Shown: positions 1 through 7,995 of the stretch, in pieces
Layout of the letters: the number at the start of each line of letters is the position of its first letter
How positions within the stretch are numbered: position 1 is the stretch's first letter
Made by a program: the position numbers and the translations under genes
Assembly: GCF_029338335.1 (NCBI RefSeq)
Contig: NZ_CP119796.1
DNA length: 64,000 bases
Origin: Halomontanus rarus
GTDB lineage: Archaea > Halobacteriota > Halobacteria > Halobacteriales > Natrialbaceae
Strand: one strand, 5' to 3'
The notes under the pieces: model-generated
Told to the model about the DNA's origin: nothing
Database searches by the model: none
The model's input: the letters and a program-made list of their open reading frames with translations, nothing else

Positions 1-163
1 GGATCTCGAGCGCTACGAAGGGCCGACGCCCTCGCGCTCGCGGGAGCTGATCGGCTGGCCCGGCGTCGCCGAGGCGAGCGCGATTGCGGCCGGGCGCGGC
101 CACGAACTGGTACTCGAGAAGCGCAGTTACGACGACGCCGTGACGGTTGCGGTCGGACGGTAG
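1..163 (+). CDS. C-terminal end of an unidentified protein (5' truncated by window edge)
   Basis: An open frame runs in from the left edge and stops at TAG 161-163, giving the last ~53 residues (ending DDAVTVAVGR). The codon use (strong G/C third positions) matches neighbouring genes. No motif in this short piece identifies a family, so no function is assigned. It is transcribed towards the convergent membrane-protein gene that ends at 228. Confidence 0.55.
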   Translation, partial: DLERYEGPTPSRSRELIGWPGVAEASAIAAGRGHELVLEKRSYDDAVTVAVGR

Positions 164-227
164 CCGCGCGTTTCGTTCGTTCCGTCTCCGGATTGTCCCG
201 AGTCGGGCGACTCGACGACGGCCGGTT

Positions 228-623
228 TCACTCCGATCGGGATGCGCGGTAGCCGGCGACGGATTCGGTGAGGAAGTAGCCGAGTATCGTGACGGCGACG
301 AGCCCGAATCCGACCTGCTCGAGTTTCAGGGTGCCGACGGTTCGGTCGCCGCCGTAGAAGATCACTGCACCCGCGCCGAGGAGTACCGCGAGCATCGCGA
401 CGTAGCGCCACCGCGCCTCGACCGGAACGAGACCGTCCTCGCCCCGGACGGCGAGATAGAGGTGTGCGCCGCCCAGAACGAGTCCGTAGAACAGCAAAAA
501 GACCGGGACCGGCGCTGGACCGCCGTCCGTTCCCACGTCGTAGTATTCGACGCCGAGAAGGACAGCAATCGCCAAGACGACGGCGCAGGTGTGGACGATC
601 GTGTCTCGCGAAACCATAGTCAT
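228..623 (-). CDS. Small four-helix integral membrane protein, function unknown
   Basis: A 131-residue protein with four clear hydrophobic segments (about residues 8-25, 38-58, 70-92 and 103-120) separated by short charged loops. There is no signal-peptide cleavage site and no catalytic motif. It therefore looks like a polytopic membrane protein of unknown role. Two ATG codons lie at the start (623 and 617). The first is taken, and the choice does not change the topology. It is followed on the same strand by nothing obviously co-transcribed, as the GH3 gene ends about 90 bases upstream of its start. I do not recognise a named family. Confidence 0.7.
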   Translation of the reverse strand: MTMVSRDTIVHTCAVVLAIAVLLGVEYYDVGTDGGPAPVPVFLLFYGLVLGGAHLYLAVRGEDGLVPVEARWRYVAMLAVLLGAGAVIFYGGDRTVGTLKLEQVGFGLVAVTILGYFLTESVAGYRASRSE

Positions 624-714
624 CTATCACGAACTCGCGGAATATACCTTGTGATATTTGTAATATAGCCGATCACCGGACGATGCTTTCTCGTCGCGGA
701 GCCCGTCTGCCTGT

Positions 715-2979
715 CTAGGCCTCGAGCGACGCTCGCGCTCTGATATCCCGCGACGAGCGGCCGACGAGGACTTCGAACGCGCCGTCCTCGACGACCCAGT
801 CCGCGTCGTCCTCGTCGTAGACGGCCAAGGCGCGCTCGTCGATCGTCAACTCGACCGTCGTCGACTCGCCGCTCTCGAGTTCGACCGGTTCGAACGCCGC
901 GAGTTCTTTGGGCGGCCGAGGGACGCTCGAGTCGGCGGCGGCGAGGTAGGCCTGAACGACGTCCCGGCCGGGTCGGTCGCCGACGTTCTCGACGGTGAGC
1001 GTCAGGGTCGCCGTCGGACCGGCGTCGGTCTCCGACTCCGGATCGGTCGCACCCTCGATATCGACCCCGTTCTCGACTGAGAGCCCGCTGTACTCGAACT
1101 CCGCGTAACTCAACCCGTGGCCGAACGGGAACGCCGGATCGATCTCCGCCGCGTCGAAGTGACGATAGCCCACGAAAACGCCCTCGGAGTACTCGGCTTC
1201 GAGGCCGACGCCGGGGTACTGTGCCTCACTCGAGGCGGGGTAGTCCGCGGCGCGTTCGCCGAACGTCACCGGGAGCCGGCCCGAGGGATCGGCGTCGCCG
1301 AAGAGCACTGAGGCGAGGGCGTTGCCATCCTCCTGTCCGGGGTACCAGGTCTCGACGACGGCGTCGACGGCGTCGAGCCAGGGCATCGTCACCATTCCCG
1401 CGGTGTTGCAGACGACGACGGTCCGGTCCGCGACGGCGGCGACGGCCGCTATCAGTTCGTTCTGCGCGCCGGGTAGCTCGAGGTCGCGGTCTGCGCCCTC
1501 GCTCGAGAGGTCTCGAACGACGACGACTGCGACGTCGGCGTCTTGGGCGGCTCGCATGGCCTCTTCGATTCGCGGATTCTCGCCCCACGGGGTATCGATT
1601 TCGGGGAGCGGCGAGTCGTGCATCGAGGCGTCCCCCACGGGTTCGATGCCCCGTTCGAACGTTACCGAGCCGTCGATCTCGAGACGGTCGCGAACCCCGT
1701 CGAGCGGGCTCGTGGCTCGCGTCGGATCGACCTCGGAACTCCCGCCGCCGCCGACTTTCGGCTCGTCGGCGTGGGGACCGATCAGGGCGATTCGCTCGGA
1801 ACCCTCGAGCGGAAGGGTGTCACCGTCGTTCTGCAGGAGGACCGTTCCCCGCTCGGCGATCCGCCGGGCGAGGTCGTGGTGGTCGGGCGTATCGAGTGCG
1901 CCCTCGGGCTGCTCGCCGTCGAGGACTCCGAAACGAGCCATCTCCCGGAGAATGCGGCGGATCTTGTCGTCGAGGATCGATTCCTCGAGTCGGCCGTCCT
2001 CGATCGCCTCCCGGAGGGGGTCGTCGAAGGGGCTCTCGTCGAGCACGTTCGGATTCGGATTGGCGGGCTGCCAGGGCCGCGAGACGAACTCGGCGAGGTC
2101 TTTTTTCGGGAACCAGACCTCGTCCGGCAGCGCGGCGACGAGGTCCAAAAACGTGCTGCCGTGACACTGCCAGTCGTAGACCGGCATTCCGGGCATGTCG
2201 AGGTCGAGACCCGCCTCGGCGGCTGCGACGCCGTCGTGGGTCGCCCACCAGTCCGAGACGACGAATCCCTCGAAGCCCCACTCGTCTTTGAGCACCTCGG
2301 TCAGCAGTCGGCGGTGCTGGGGCGCGTAGGTTCCGTTGATGCGGTTGTACGACGCCATCACGGAGCTGACGTCGGCCTCCTCGACTGCGGCCTCGAACGC
2401 CGGCAGGTAGATCTCTCGGAGCGTTCGCTCGTCGATTTCGGCGCTGACGTGGTGGCGGTCGGCCTCCTGATTGTTCGCCAGGTAGTGTTTCGCGGTGGCC
2501 ATGACGCCGGCGGACTGAACGCCGTCGACGGCTCCCACGGCGAGTCGGCTGTTCAGGTACGGATCCTCGCTGTAGTACTCGAAGGCGCGGCCACACTGGG
2601 GAACCCGAATAATATTGAACCCGGGCGCGAGCAGCGCGTCCTGATCCGCACCGCGGGCTTCCTCGCCGATCGCCTCGCCGAACTCGCGGGCGAGGTCGGG
2701 ATCCCACGCCGCCGCGAGGGCGATCGACGCCGGAAACGCCGTCGAAGGGACCGCGCGGATCCCCATCGGACCGTCGACTAACGACAGCGAGGGGACGTTC
2801 AAGCGGTCGACCCCAGCCACGTAGCCGGTCGCGAGTTCCGCCGGATCGTACGACCCGTGGACGAAGTCGATCTTCTCCTCGAGGGTCATCTCGTCGACGA
2901 TGTCGGCGATGCGGTCAGGGGGCGATGCGTCAGTCTCAGTGTCGGTATCGGCGTCGGTAGTGTCTGGGTCAGTGCTCAT
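715..2979 (-). CDS. Glycoside hydrolase family 3 beta-glucosidase
   Basis: A 754-residue protein with the full GH3 layout: an N-terminal TIM barrel (about 20-330), an alpha/beta sandwich (about 370-610) and a C-terminal fibronectin-III-like domain (about 640-750). The conserved KHYLANNQE segment (K164-H165) is present, and SDW places the predicted nucleophile at D243. The family removes terminal beta-linked glucose or xylose from oligosaccharides. The N-terminus is a short Asp/Thr-rich acidic tail without a signal peptide, so a cytoplasmic enzyme is likely. It is divergent from the cobalamin operon. The ATG at 2979 is the first start in frame and is followed directly by the acidic tail. Exact substrate specificity cannot be read from the sequence. 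Confidence 0.93.
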   Translation of the reverse strand: MSTDPDTTDADTDTETDASPPDRIADIVDEMTLEEKIDFVHGSYDPAELATGYVAGVDRLNVPSLSLVDGPMGIRAVPSTAFPASIALAAAWDPDLAREFGEAIGEEARGADQDALLAPGFNIIRVPQCGRAFEYYSEDPYLNSRLAVGAVDGVQSAGVMATAKHYLANNQEADRHHVSAEIDERTLREIYLPAFEAAVEEADVSSVMASYNRINGTYAPQHRRLLTEVLKDEWGFEGFVVSDWWATHDGVAAAEAGLDLDMPGMPVYDWQCHGSTFLDLVAALPDEVWFPKKDLAEFVSRPWQPANPNPNVLDESPFDDPLREAIEDGRLEESILDDKIRRILREMARFGVLDGEQPEGALDTPDHHDLARRIAERGTVLLQNDGDTLPLEGSERIALIGPHADEPKVGGGGSSEVDPTRATSPLDGVRDRLEIDGSVTFERGIEPVGDASMHDSPLPEIDTPWGENPRIEEAMRAAQDADVAVVVVRDLSSEGADRDLELPGAQNELIAAVAAVADRTVVVCNTAGMVTMPWLDAVDAVVETWYPGQEDGNALASVLFGDADPSGRLPVTFGERAADYPASSEAQYPGVGLEAEYSEGVFVGYRHFDAAEIDPAFPFGHGLSYAEFEYSGLSVENGVDIEGATDPESETDAGPTATLTLTVENVGDRPGRDVVQAYLAAADSSVPRPPKELAAFEPVELESGESTTVELTIDERALAVYDEDDADWVVEDGAFEVLVGRSSRDIRARASLEA

Positions 2980-3143
2980 AGTGGTGTCGTGAAACGGCGT
3001 CTACGATCGCTCTGTCGAAAATTCGAGGTCCACGAATAGTATTCTTCCGCTATGGGTCTCGAGAAACTTTCCTCGTTACCTACACGATCCGACGGCACGA
3101 TCCGCGTGTTGCAATACCACTTGTCCTAACACAACCACAATTG

Positions 3144-3150
3144 TTTTATG
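3144..3150 (+). promoter_or_regulatory. TATA box of the cobalamin operon
   Basis: TTTTATG sits 24-30 bases ahead of an ATG at 3174, the position expected for a leaderless archaeal transcript. The surrounding 3110-3150 stretch is AT-rich for this genome. The promoter would drive the mini-ORF and the cbiH-cbiH-ferredoxin-LAGLIDADG-like-cbiX genes behind it. Confidence 0.5.
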
Positions 3151-3173
3151 CCGAACCGATCGTTGTTCACCAC

Positions 3174-3230
3174 ATGCGACAGATCGACCGGAGACGCGGC
3201 CAATCGACCGGGAGACCGGTGGGAGTATGA
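3174..3230 (+). CDS. Possible leader peptide (18 aa) overlapping the cbiH start
   Basis: The frame opens with an ATG exactly where the predicted transcript begins and ends in TGA at 3228-3230, inside the ATGA that also starts cbiH at 3227. It encodes 18 residues, five of them Arg, read from CGA, CGG, AGA, CGC and AGA. What is seen is the start, the length and the overlap. Translational coupling or attenuation is inference. It could also be a chance frame within a 5' leader. Confidence 0.35.
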   Translation: MRQIDRRRGQSTGRPVGV

Positions 3231-4093
3231 GCGAGGCGTCGACACCCGATTCACACGGCGACCGGGACCTCGGGACCCTGTACGTCGTCGGCATCGGTCC
3301 GGGACTCCCGGACGACATGACCCAGCGCGCCGGTGACGTAATTCGGAACGCCGACTGCGTGATCGCCTCCGATCTCTACCGGACCTTCCTTCGAGAGGAC
3401 GGAACGCTGCCGCCCGAAGACGCCGTGAGCGACGACGGGATCGCCAGGCGCCCCGACGGGACCGAACAGGAGATCGTCCGCTCGACGATGGGTCGACAGG
3501 TCGAACTCGCCCGCGAGGCGTTCGACCGCGTCCGCGACGGCGAGGACGTCGTCCACGTCTCGGGCGGGGACCCGAACGTCTACGGGAAGTCGGACCTCCT
3601 CTTCGTAATGGCTCGAGCGGAGGAGGCCGAGGACATCCCGATCGAGATCGTCCCCGGCGTCACGGCGGCCCTCGGCGGTGCTGCGACCCTCGGCGCGCCG
3701 CTGAGCAACGACTTCTGTACGATCTCGCTGTCGGACAAGTGGCGCGGGTGGGACGAGATCGAGGAGAAGTTGCGCGCCGCGGCGATCAGCGGGTTCGTCA
3801 TCGTCCTCTACAACTGCTGGCGCAACTACGAACGCGCCGTCGAGATCGTTCGCGAGGAACGGGCCGACGACGTTCCGGTCGCGATCTTCAACGACGCGGG
3901 ACGGGGCGATGCGGGCCGAAACGGCGAGGATCAGACGATTACGACGCTGGGCGATGCGACGAACCACGACGACGACGTCTCGGGAATGGGTACCTCGCTC
4001 CTGATCGGGACCCACGAGACCGCGGTCTGGGCCAACGACTACGAACAGTTCCTCGTGACCCCGCGCGGCGGGCGTGACGTGGAGGATTTCTGA
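3227..4093 (+). CDS. cbiH: Cobalt-precorrin-3 C17-methyltransferase type protein (CbiH/CobJ), copy 1
   Basis: This is a 288-residue tetrapyrrole methylase. The SAM-binding GIGPG motif lies at residues 22-26, the conserved SGGDPNVYG at 112-120, and a family-typical VPGVTAA follows. CbiH-type enzymes methylate C17 and contract the corrin ring during anaerobic cobalamin synthesis in the cytoplasm. The gene starts at ATG 3227, overlapping the stop of an 18-codon mini-ORF and preceded by a GGTGGGAG purine run. The next gene is a second CbiH-type methylase 15 bases downstream. Haloarchaeal cobalamin operons often carry two such paralogues; which one contracts the ring is not visible here. Residues 1-15 are a short polar tail absent from bacterial CbiH. 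Confidence 0.92.
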   Translation: MSEASTPDSHGDRDLGTLYVVGIGPGLPDDMTQRAGDVIRNADCVIASDLYRTFLREDGTLPPEDAVSDDGIARRPDGTEQEIVRSTMGRQVELAREAFDRVRDGEDVVHVSGGDPNVYGKSDLLFVMARAEEAEDIPIEIVPGVTAALGGAATLGAPLSNDFCTISLSDKWRGWDEIEEKLRAAAISGFVIVLYNCWRNYERAVEIVREERADDVPVAIFNDAGRGDAGRNGEDQTITTLGDATNHDDDVSGMGTSLLIGTHETAVWANDYEQFLVTPRGGRDVEDF

Positions 4094-4108
4094 CTCAGAA
4101 TCAGCGCT

Positions 4109-5179
4109 ATGAACACGGATACTGCTACGGACGAGACGACAGGAGAATCGGAATCGGAGCCAGAACCAGAAGCGGAATCGGAACCCAAGTGCGGGGCTTC
4201 GAGCGGAGATTCGAACTCGAGCTCGGACTCGGACTCGAGGTCAGAACCGTCGACGTGTGGCGCGTCGACCGGCTCCGACTCGTCGTCGAGGTCGTCGGCT
4301 GAAGGATCGGCGTGCGGGGCCTCGAGTTCTGGTTCCAGTTCGAACGATACCGAGAAATCGAAGACGCGGGAGAAAGTCGGCGCGACCCTCGAGGACTTCG
4401 ACGCCGAACCCGGCCAGTTAACGGCGGTCGGGCTTGGGCCCGGGCATCCCGAGGGGATGACCGAACGCGCGAAGACGGCACTGCTCGAGGCCGAGCACAT
4501 CGTCGGCTATACGACCTACATCGAACTCCTTTCGGCGGAGATCACCGACGCAGCCGACGACCTGTACGACACGCCGATGTGCGGCGAGGTCTCCCGGACC
4601 GAGGAGGCGATCGACCGCACGCTGGCGGGCAACGACGTCGCGATCGTCGGCAGCGGCGATCCCAACGTTTACGCGCTCGCCGGGCTGGCCCTCGAGATCC
4701 TCGAGTCCAAGGGTGCGACGGCGTCGATGGTCGACTTCGAGGTGGTGCCGGGGGTTCCGGCGGCACAGTCCTGCGGGGCCCGATTGGGTGCGCCGCTGGT
4801 GAACGACACCGTCTCGATCTCGCTGTCGGATCACCTCGTCCCGATGCCCGAGATCGAATCGCGCCTGCACGCCGCCGCGAAGGAGTCGTTCACGATCACG
4901 ATCTACAACCCCTGGAGCCGCAAACGCCGGGAGAACTTCGAGAAGTGCTGCGAGATCCTGCTCACCCACCGCGATTCCGACACGCCCGTCGGCATCGTCC
5001 ACGGTGCCGGCCGCGAGGACGAACGGGTCGTGATCACCGAACTCGGGGAACTCGAGGAGCTGGGCGAGAGCGAGCTCGTCGACATGACGACGACGATCGT
5101 CGTCGGCAACGAGGACACCTACGTCTGGGACGACCGGATGGTCACCCCGCGCGGGTACGAGACGAAGTACGACTACTGA
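4109..5179 (+). CDS. cbiH: CbiH/CobJ-type precorrin methyltransferase, copy 2, with Ser/Glu-rich CGAS-repeat N-terminus
   Basis: A 356-residue protein whose last ~255 residues form a complete precorrin-3B C17-methyltransferase domain (VGLGPG at 107-112, then GSGDPNVYA and VPGVPAAQS). The first ~95 residues are a disordered extension rich in Ser, Glu and Asp that contains three Cys-Gly-Ala-Ser units with Cys at 28, 50 and 69. Most CbiH proteins lack such a tail. It sits between the first cbiH and a ferredoxin gene in one operon. The regular Cys spacing could bind a metal or iron-sulfur cluster, but that is inference. ATG 4109 is the only start that keeps the whole tail. A start near the core domain is possible but no internal Met precedes the SAM motif. 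Confidence 0.9.
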   Translation: MNTDTATDETTGESESEPEPEAESEPKCGASSGDSNSSSDSDSRSEPSTCGASTGSDSSSRSSAEGSACGASSSGSSSNDTEKSKTREKVGATLEDFDAEPGQLTAVGLGPGHPEGMTERAKTALLEAEHIVGYTTYIELLSAEITDAADDLYDTPMCGEVSRTEEAIDRTLAGNDVAIVGSGDPNVYALAGLALEILESKGATASMVDFEVVPGVPAAQSCGARLGAPLVNDTVSISLSDHLVPMPEIESRLHAAAKESFTITIYNPWSRKRRENFEKCCEILLTHRDSDTPVGIVHGAGREDERVVITELGELEELGESELVDMTTTIVVGNEDTYVWDDRMVTPRGYETKYDY

Positions 5180-5200
5180 GCGGACGCGGATTCACTACCA

Positions 5201-5467
5201 ATGCCACGATACGACGTTACCATCGAGAAAGACGCCTGTGACGGCATCTTCGCCTGTCTGACCCGCGACCCGCGATTCGTCGAAGGCGAGGACGGCCTCG
5301 CGACGATCGACCCCGGGGCGGATCCGGTCTACGACTGCGAGGGTGCGGTCACGGATACCGACGAACGGGTCGTCGCGACGTTCGACGACGACCGCATCGA
5401 CGAGGCCAGACGAGCCGCAGCGGCCTGTCCCACGGACGCGATCGCCGTTCGGGAGGTGGACGAATGA
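5201..5467 (+). CDS. Single-cluster ferredoxin of the cobalamin operon
   Basis: An 88-residue acidic ferredoxin. A C-x5-C pair (CDGIFAC, C13 and C19) and a C-terminal CPTDA motif (C76) match one cluster-binding half of bacterial-type ferredoxins. The middle Cys of the usual CxxCxxC is replaced, which favours a [3Fe-4S] or atypically ligated cluster; another Cys lies near residue 45. It lies between cbiH copy 2 and the next gene, whose ATG overlaps its stop. Ring contraction in aerobic CobG/CobJ-type chemistry needs an iron-sulfur partner, so an electron-transfer role in corrin formation is plausible but inferred. Confidence 0.85.
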   Translation: MPRYDVTIEKDACDGIFACLTRDPRFVEGEDGLATIDPGADPVYDCEGAVTDTDERVVATFDDDRIDEARRAAAACPTDAIAVREVDE

Positions 5468-6255
5468 ACGAGCGTCGGTCGAACGCCGATACCGATCTCG
5501 GAGTCGACATCGAGACCGAAATCGACGTTCCAGCGGACCCCCTCGCGGGCCACCCCGCGGCGGCGTACTTCTGGGGCCACGTCGCCGGCAGCGGCGACGT
5601 CTCTGACGGGGAACGCGCGGTTCGGAGTGACGCGAGAACTGAGACGTGCGAACGGCAGAGCCGTGAGCAACTCGAGGTCACGACCACGGACGAAGCGTCC
5701 GCACAGGTGCTCGCGGCCGTCGCTGGCGGCACCATCGAACACGACGCGAGCAGCCGCGAGTACGCCCACGACGCGTCCATCACCCGGACGGAGGACGAGT
5801 ACACTCTCTCGATCGACGGCGACGACGGCCTCCTCGGTCGCACCAGCACCCTCGGCCTCCCCGTCGACGGCCGCGGAACCTATCGTTTCGACGCGTTTTC
5901 GAGTCACGACAGAGAGCTCCTCCGCGGGCTGCTCGAGGGCTGTGGGACGATATGTTTCAAGTCCTCGAGCGGGACGGTAGGCGTCTCGTTCGTCCACGAC
6001 GACCGCGGGCTGCTCGAGGTCGTCCGGGAGTTGATCGCGGACTGTCCGGTGGATGCACCGACGGGCGAGCTTTCGGAAACCTCCTCGGGCGGCTATTGGT
6101 TCGGCGTCGACGACGCCGCTGCGCCCGCGTTCGGCGCGTGGCTCTACGAGGACTGCGAGGAAACGGGGCTATTCGCCCCGAGTCGCCGCCGCAAACTCGA
6201 GCGGAGCCTGGAGCAGGCCGACGCGTACGACGAGTCTGACGACCGACTCGAGTAA
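5464..6255 (+). CDS. 'Cobalamin operon' protein with degenerate LAGLIDADG homing-endonuclease fold
   Basis: A 263-residue protein overlapping the ferredoxin gene by 4 bases (ATGA), so translationally coupled. Two segments resemble the paired LAGLIDADG helices: YFWGHVAGSG (35-44) and LLRGLLEGCG (152-161). The second is followed by strands typical of the fold (FKSSSGTVGVSFV, 165-177). The C-terminus, with LYED and a basic SRRRKLERSL segment (about 228-249), resembles the usual closing helix of such enzymes. The acidic catalytic residue expected just before the last Gly of each motif is Ser43 and Cys160 here, so DNA cleavage is unlikely. Operon position implies a role in, or regulation of, B12 synthesis, but none is demonstrated. 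The fold assignment is my reading and rests on motif similarity only. Confidence 0.75.
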   Translation: MNERRSNADTDLGVDIETEIDVPADPLAGHPAAAYFWGHVAGSGDVSDGERAVRSDARTETCERQSREQLEVTTTDEASAQVLAAVAGGTIEHDASSREYAHDASITRTEDEYTLSIDGDDGLLGRTSTLGLPVDGRGTYRFDAFSSHDRELLRGLLEGCGTICFKSSSGTVGVSFVHDDRGLLEVVRELIADCPVDAPTGELSETSSGGYWFGVDDAAAPAFGAWLYEDCEETGLFAPSRRRKLERSLEQADAYDESDDRLE

Positions 6256-6314
6256 GCTGGATCGAATCGAGAGCTGCACTGACGACGACTGCGACCACGA
6301 CCGCTACTCACAGG

Positions 6315-7535
6315 ATGCACGAACCCGACGAAACCCGATCCGCGTTCGACGACGAGGCCGTCCTGCTGATCGGCCACGGCTCCCGCCGCGAGAAGTCCAA
6401 CGAACAGGTCCGGGAGCTGGCCGCCGACCTCGAGTCGCGACTCGAGATTCCGGTCGACGCCGCCTTCCTCGAACTCGCCGCGCCGGCGATCGACGACGCC
6501 ATCGCCGAACTCGCCTCGCTCGTCTCCCGGGTGACCGTCGTCCACTGTTCGCTGTTCGCCGCCAGTCACGTCAAAAACGACGTGCCGCTCGCGATCGAAC
6601 GGGCCCGCGCGGCCCGCGACGTCGCGATCGACAACGGGTCGCATCTGGGCATCCATCCGGCGATCATCGATCTGCTGGACGACCGCGCCGCGGCGGTCGA
6701 GCGCGAACTCGGCGTCGATCGAGAGGCGGACGACGTCGCCGTCGTCGTCTGCGGACGGGGCTCGAGCGATCCGGACGCCAACGGCGACGTGCACAAACTC
6801 GCCCGACTGCTCTACGAGGGCCGCGATTTCGACCGCGTCGAGGCCTCGTTCGTCGGCGTCACAAACCCCAGGCTCGAGGAGAGTCTCCACGGCCTCTCGA
6901 AGCACCGACCAGACGCGATCGTCGTCCTCCCGTACATGCTCGGTGACGGCGTCCTCACCGGGCGGATTCGCGACCGGACGGCCGAGTTCGACGACGAGTA
7001 TCCGTACGTCGACGCGCTGGCAGGGGACCCGCTCGGAACCGACTCGCGGCTACTGGACGTCTTCGCCGATCGCTGGCAGGAAGCCCGGACCGGAAGCGTC
7101 GACATGTCCTGTGATACCTGCAAGTACAAAGTCGATCTCGAGGGCTACGAGGCGGACGTCGGCGGCGCGCGGGCGATGCTCCGGGCGATCACCCATCAGG
7201 AGTCACACGCCGACCGCGAGGACGTCGACGACGAACCACACAGCCACGACGCGCCGGCGAAACACGTCGCCGTCTGTACGAACCGGACCTGCGCGGCCGA
7301 CGGCTCGCCGGCGGTCCTCGAGCGGCTCCGGCAGGCGGCCCGCGATTCGGACCACTGCGACGCCCGCATCACTCGAACCTCGTGTCTCGGGCGCTGCGGG
7401 GACGGACCGATGGTCGCCGTCTATCCGGACGGCGTCTGGTACGGTGGCGTCGAAGCCGACGACGCGGACCGAATCGTCTTTTCGCACCTCGATCGGGATC
7501 GGCTCGTGAGCGAGCTGGTCGATCAGACGCTCTGA
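6315..7535 (+). CDS. cbiX: Sirohydrochlorin cobaltochelatase CbiX fused to a [2Fe-2S] thioredoxin-like domain
   Basis: A 406-residue protein. Residues ~15-260 hold two CbiX-type halves (GHGSRREKS near 20-28 and CGRGSSD near 154) that insert Co2+ into sirohydrochlorin, the first committed step of the anaerobic pathway. A linker at ~264-318 contains CDTCKYK, a motif also found in other CbiX proteins, and a His-rich stretch (HQESHADRED...EPHSHD). The C-terminal ~85 residues form a thioredoxin-like ferredoxin with CTNRTC (321-326) and CLGRC (about 356-360) as likely [2Fe-2S] ligands. The domain order resembles long CbiX proteins with His-rich and iron-sulfur regions. It is the last clear enzyme of the operon; a second two-domain CbiX lies at 17051. 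Confidence 0.92.
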   Translation: MHEPDETRSAFDDEAVLLIGHGSRREKSNEQVRELAADLESRLEIPVDAAFLELAAPAIDDAIAELASLVSRVTVVHCSLFAASHVKNDVPLAIERARAARDVAIDNGSHLGIHPAIIDLLDDRAAAVERELGVDREADDVAVVVCGRGSSDPDANGDVHKLARLLYEGRDFDRVEASFVGVTNPRLEESLHGLSKHRPDAIVVLPYMLGDGVLTGRIRDRTAEFDDEYPYVDALAGDPLGTDSRLLDVFADRWQEARTGSVDMSCDTCKYKVDLEGYEADVGGARAMLRAITHQESHADREDVDDEPHSHDAPAKHVAVCTNRTCAADGSPAVLERLRQAARDSDHCDARITRTSCLGRCGDGPMVAVYPDGVWYGGVEADDADRIVFSHLDRDRLVSELVDQTL

Positions 7536-7617
7536 GCGCGGAAGGGCCACGATACGCAACGGACGACGCACAACATGCGACACGCGACACACGACACACG
7601 ACAAACCACCACAACTC

Positions 7618-7995
7618 ATGAGCTGCTACGAACTCGAAGCACTGAGACTCGGACTGATGAACGTCCTCGGAACCGAGGACAGCCACGCCCGCGATCACGC
7701 GGAGAACGAACTCGAAGGCCACCTCGAGGGACCCATCGAGGCCCTCGCCGGTGCTGACTCGCTGGCGGCGATCGAACGCCACCTCGACGCGGCGCTGGTC
7801 GACCTCGAGGCGACCGTCGCCGAGACCGACGCGCACGATCCCGAGTACGATTACCTCCGGGGTCGGCTCGTTGCGGTCCGCGACGCCGAACGGTCGGTTC
7901 GCCGACTCCGGGTGCAGGGGGAGGACGTCCTCGACGGACTGGGCGAGGCCCACGACGTGCTCCACGAGACGTTCCCCGTCGAGGACGATGCGTGA
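7618..7995 (+). CDS. DUF3209 family protein of the cobalamin cluster
   Basis: A 125-residue acidic, largely helical protein beginning MSCYELEALRLGL, which is characteristic of the DUF3209 family found next to cobalamin genes in haloarchaea. There are no transmembrane segments or cofactor motifs beyond the single N-terminal Cys. The upstream 80 bases contain a CACGAC-rich simple repeat (about 7576-7600), an unusual leader. Its stop overlaps the start of the PQQ-like protein (ATG 7988). The biochemical role is unknown; genomic association with cbiX is the only clue. Confidence 0.85.
   Translation: MSCYELEALRLGLMNVLGTEDSHARDHAENELEGHLEGPIEALAGADSLAAIERHLDAALVDLEATVAETDAHDPEYDYLRGRLVAVRDAERSVRRLRVQGEDVLDGLGEAHDVLHETFPVEDDA

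Noticed and set aside
1543..2781. Plus-strand 412-residue frame opposite the GH3 gene
   Set aside because: It is antisense to an intact GH3 enzyme with clear catalytic motifs and shows no domain.
7576..7600. CACGAC simple repeat before DUF3209 as an operator
   Set aside because: It is low-complexity without symmetry; likely slippage sequence.
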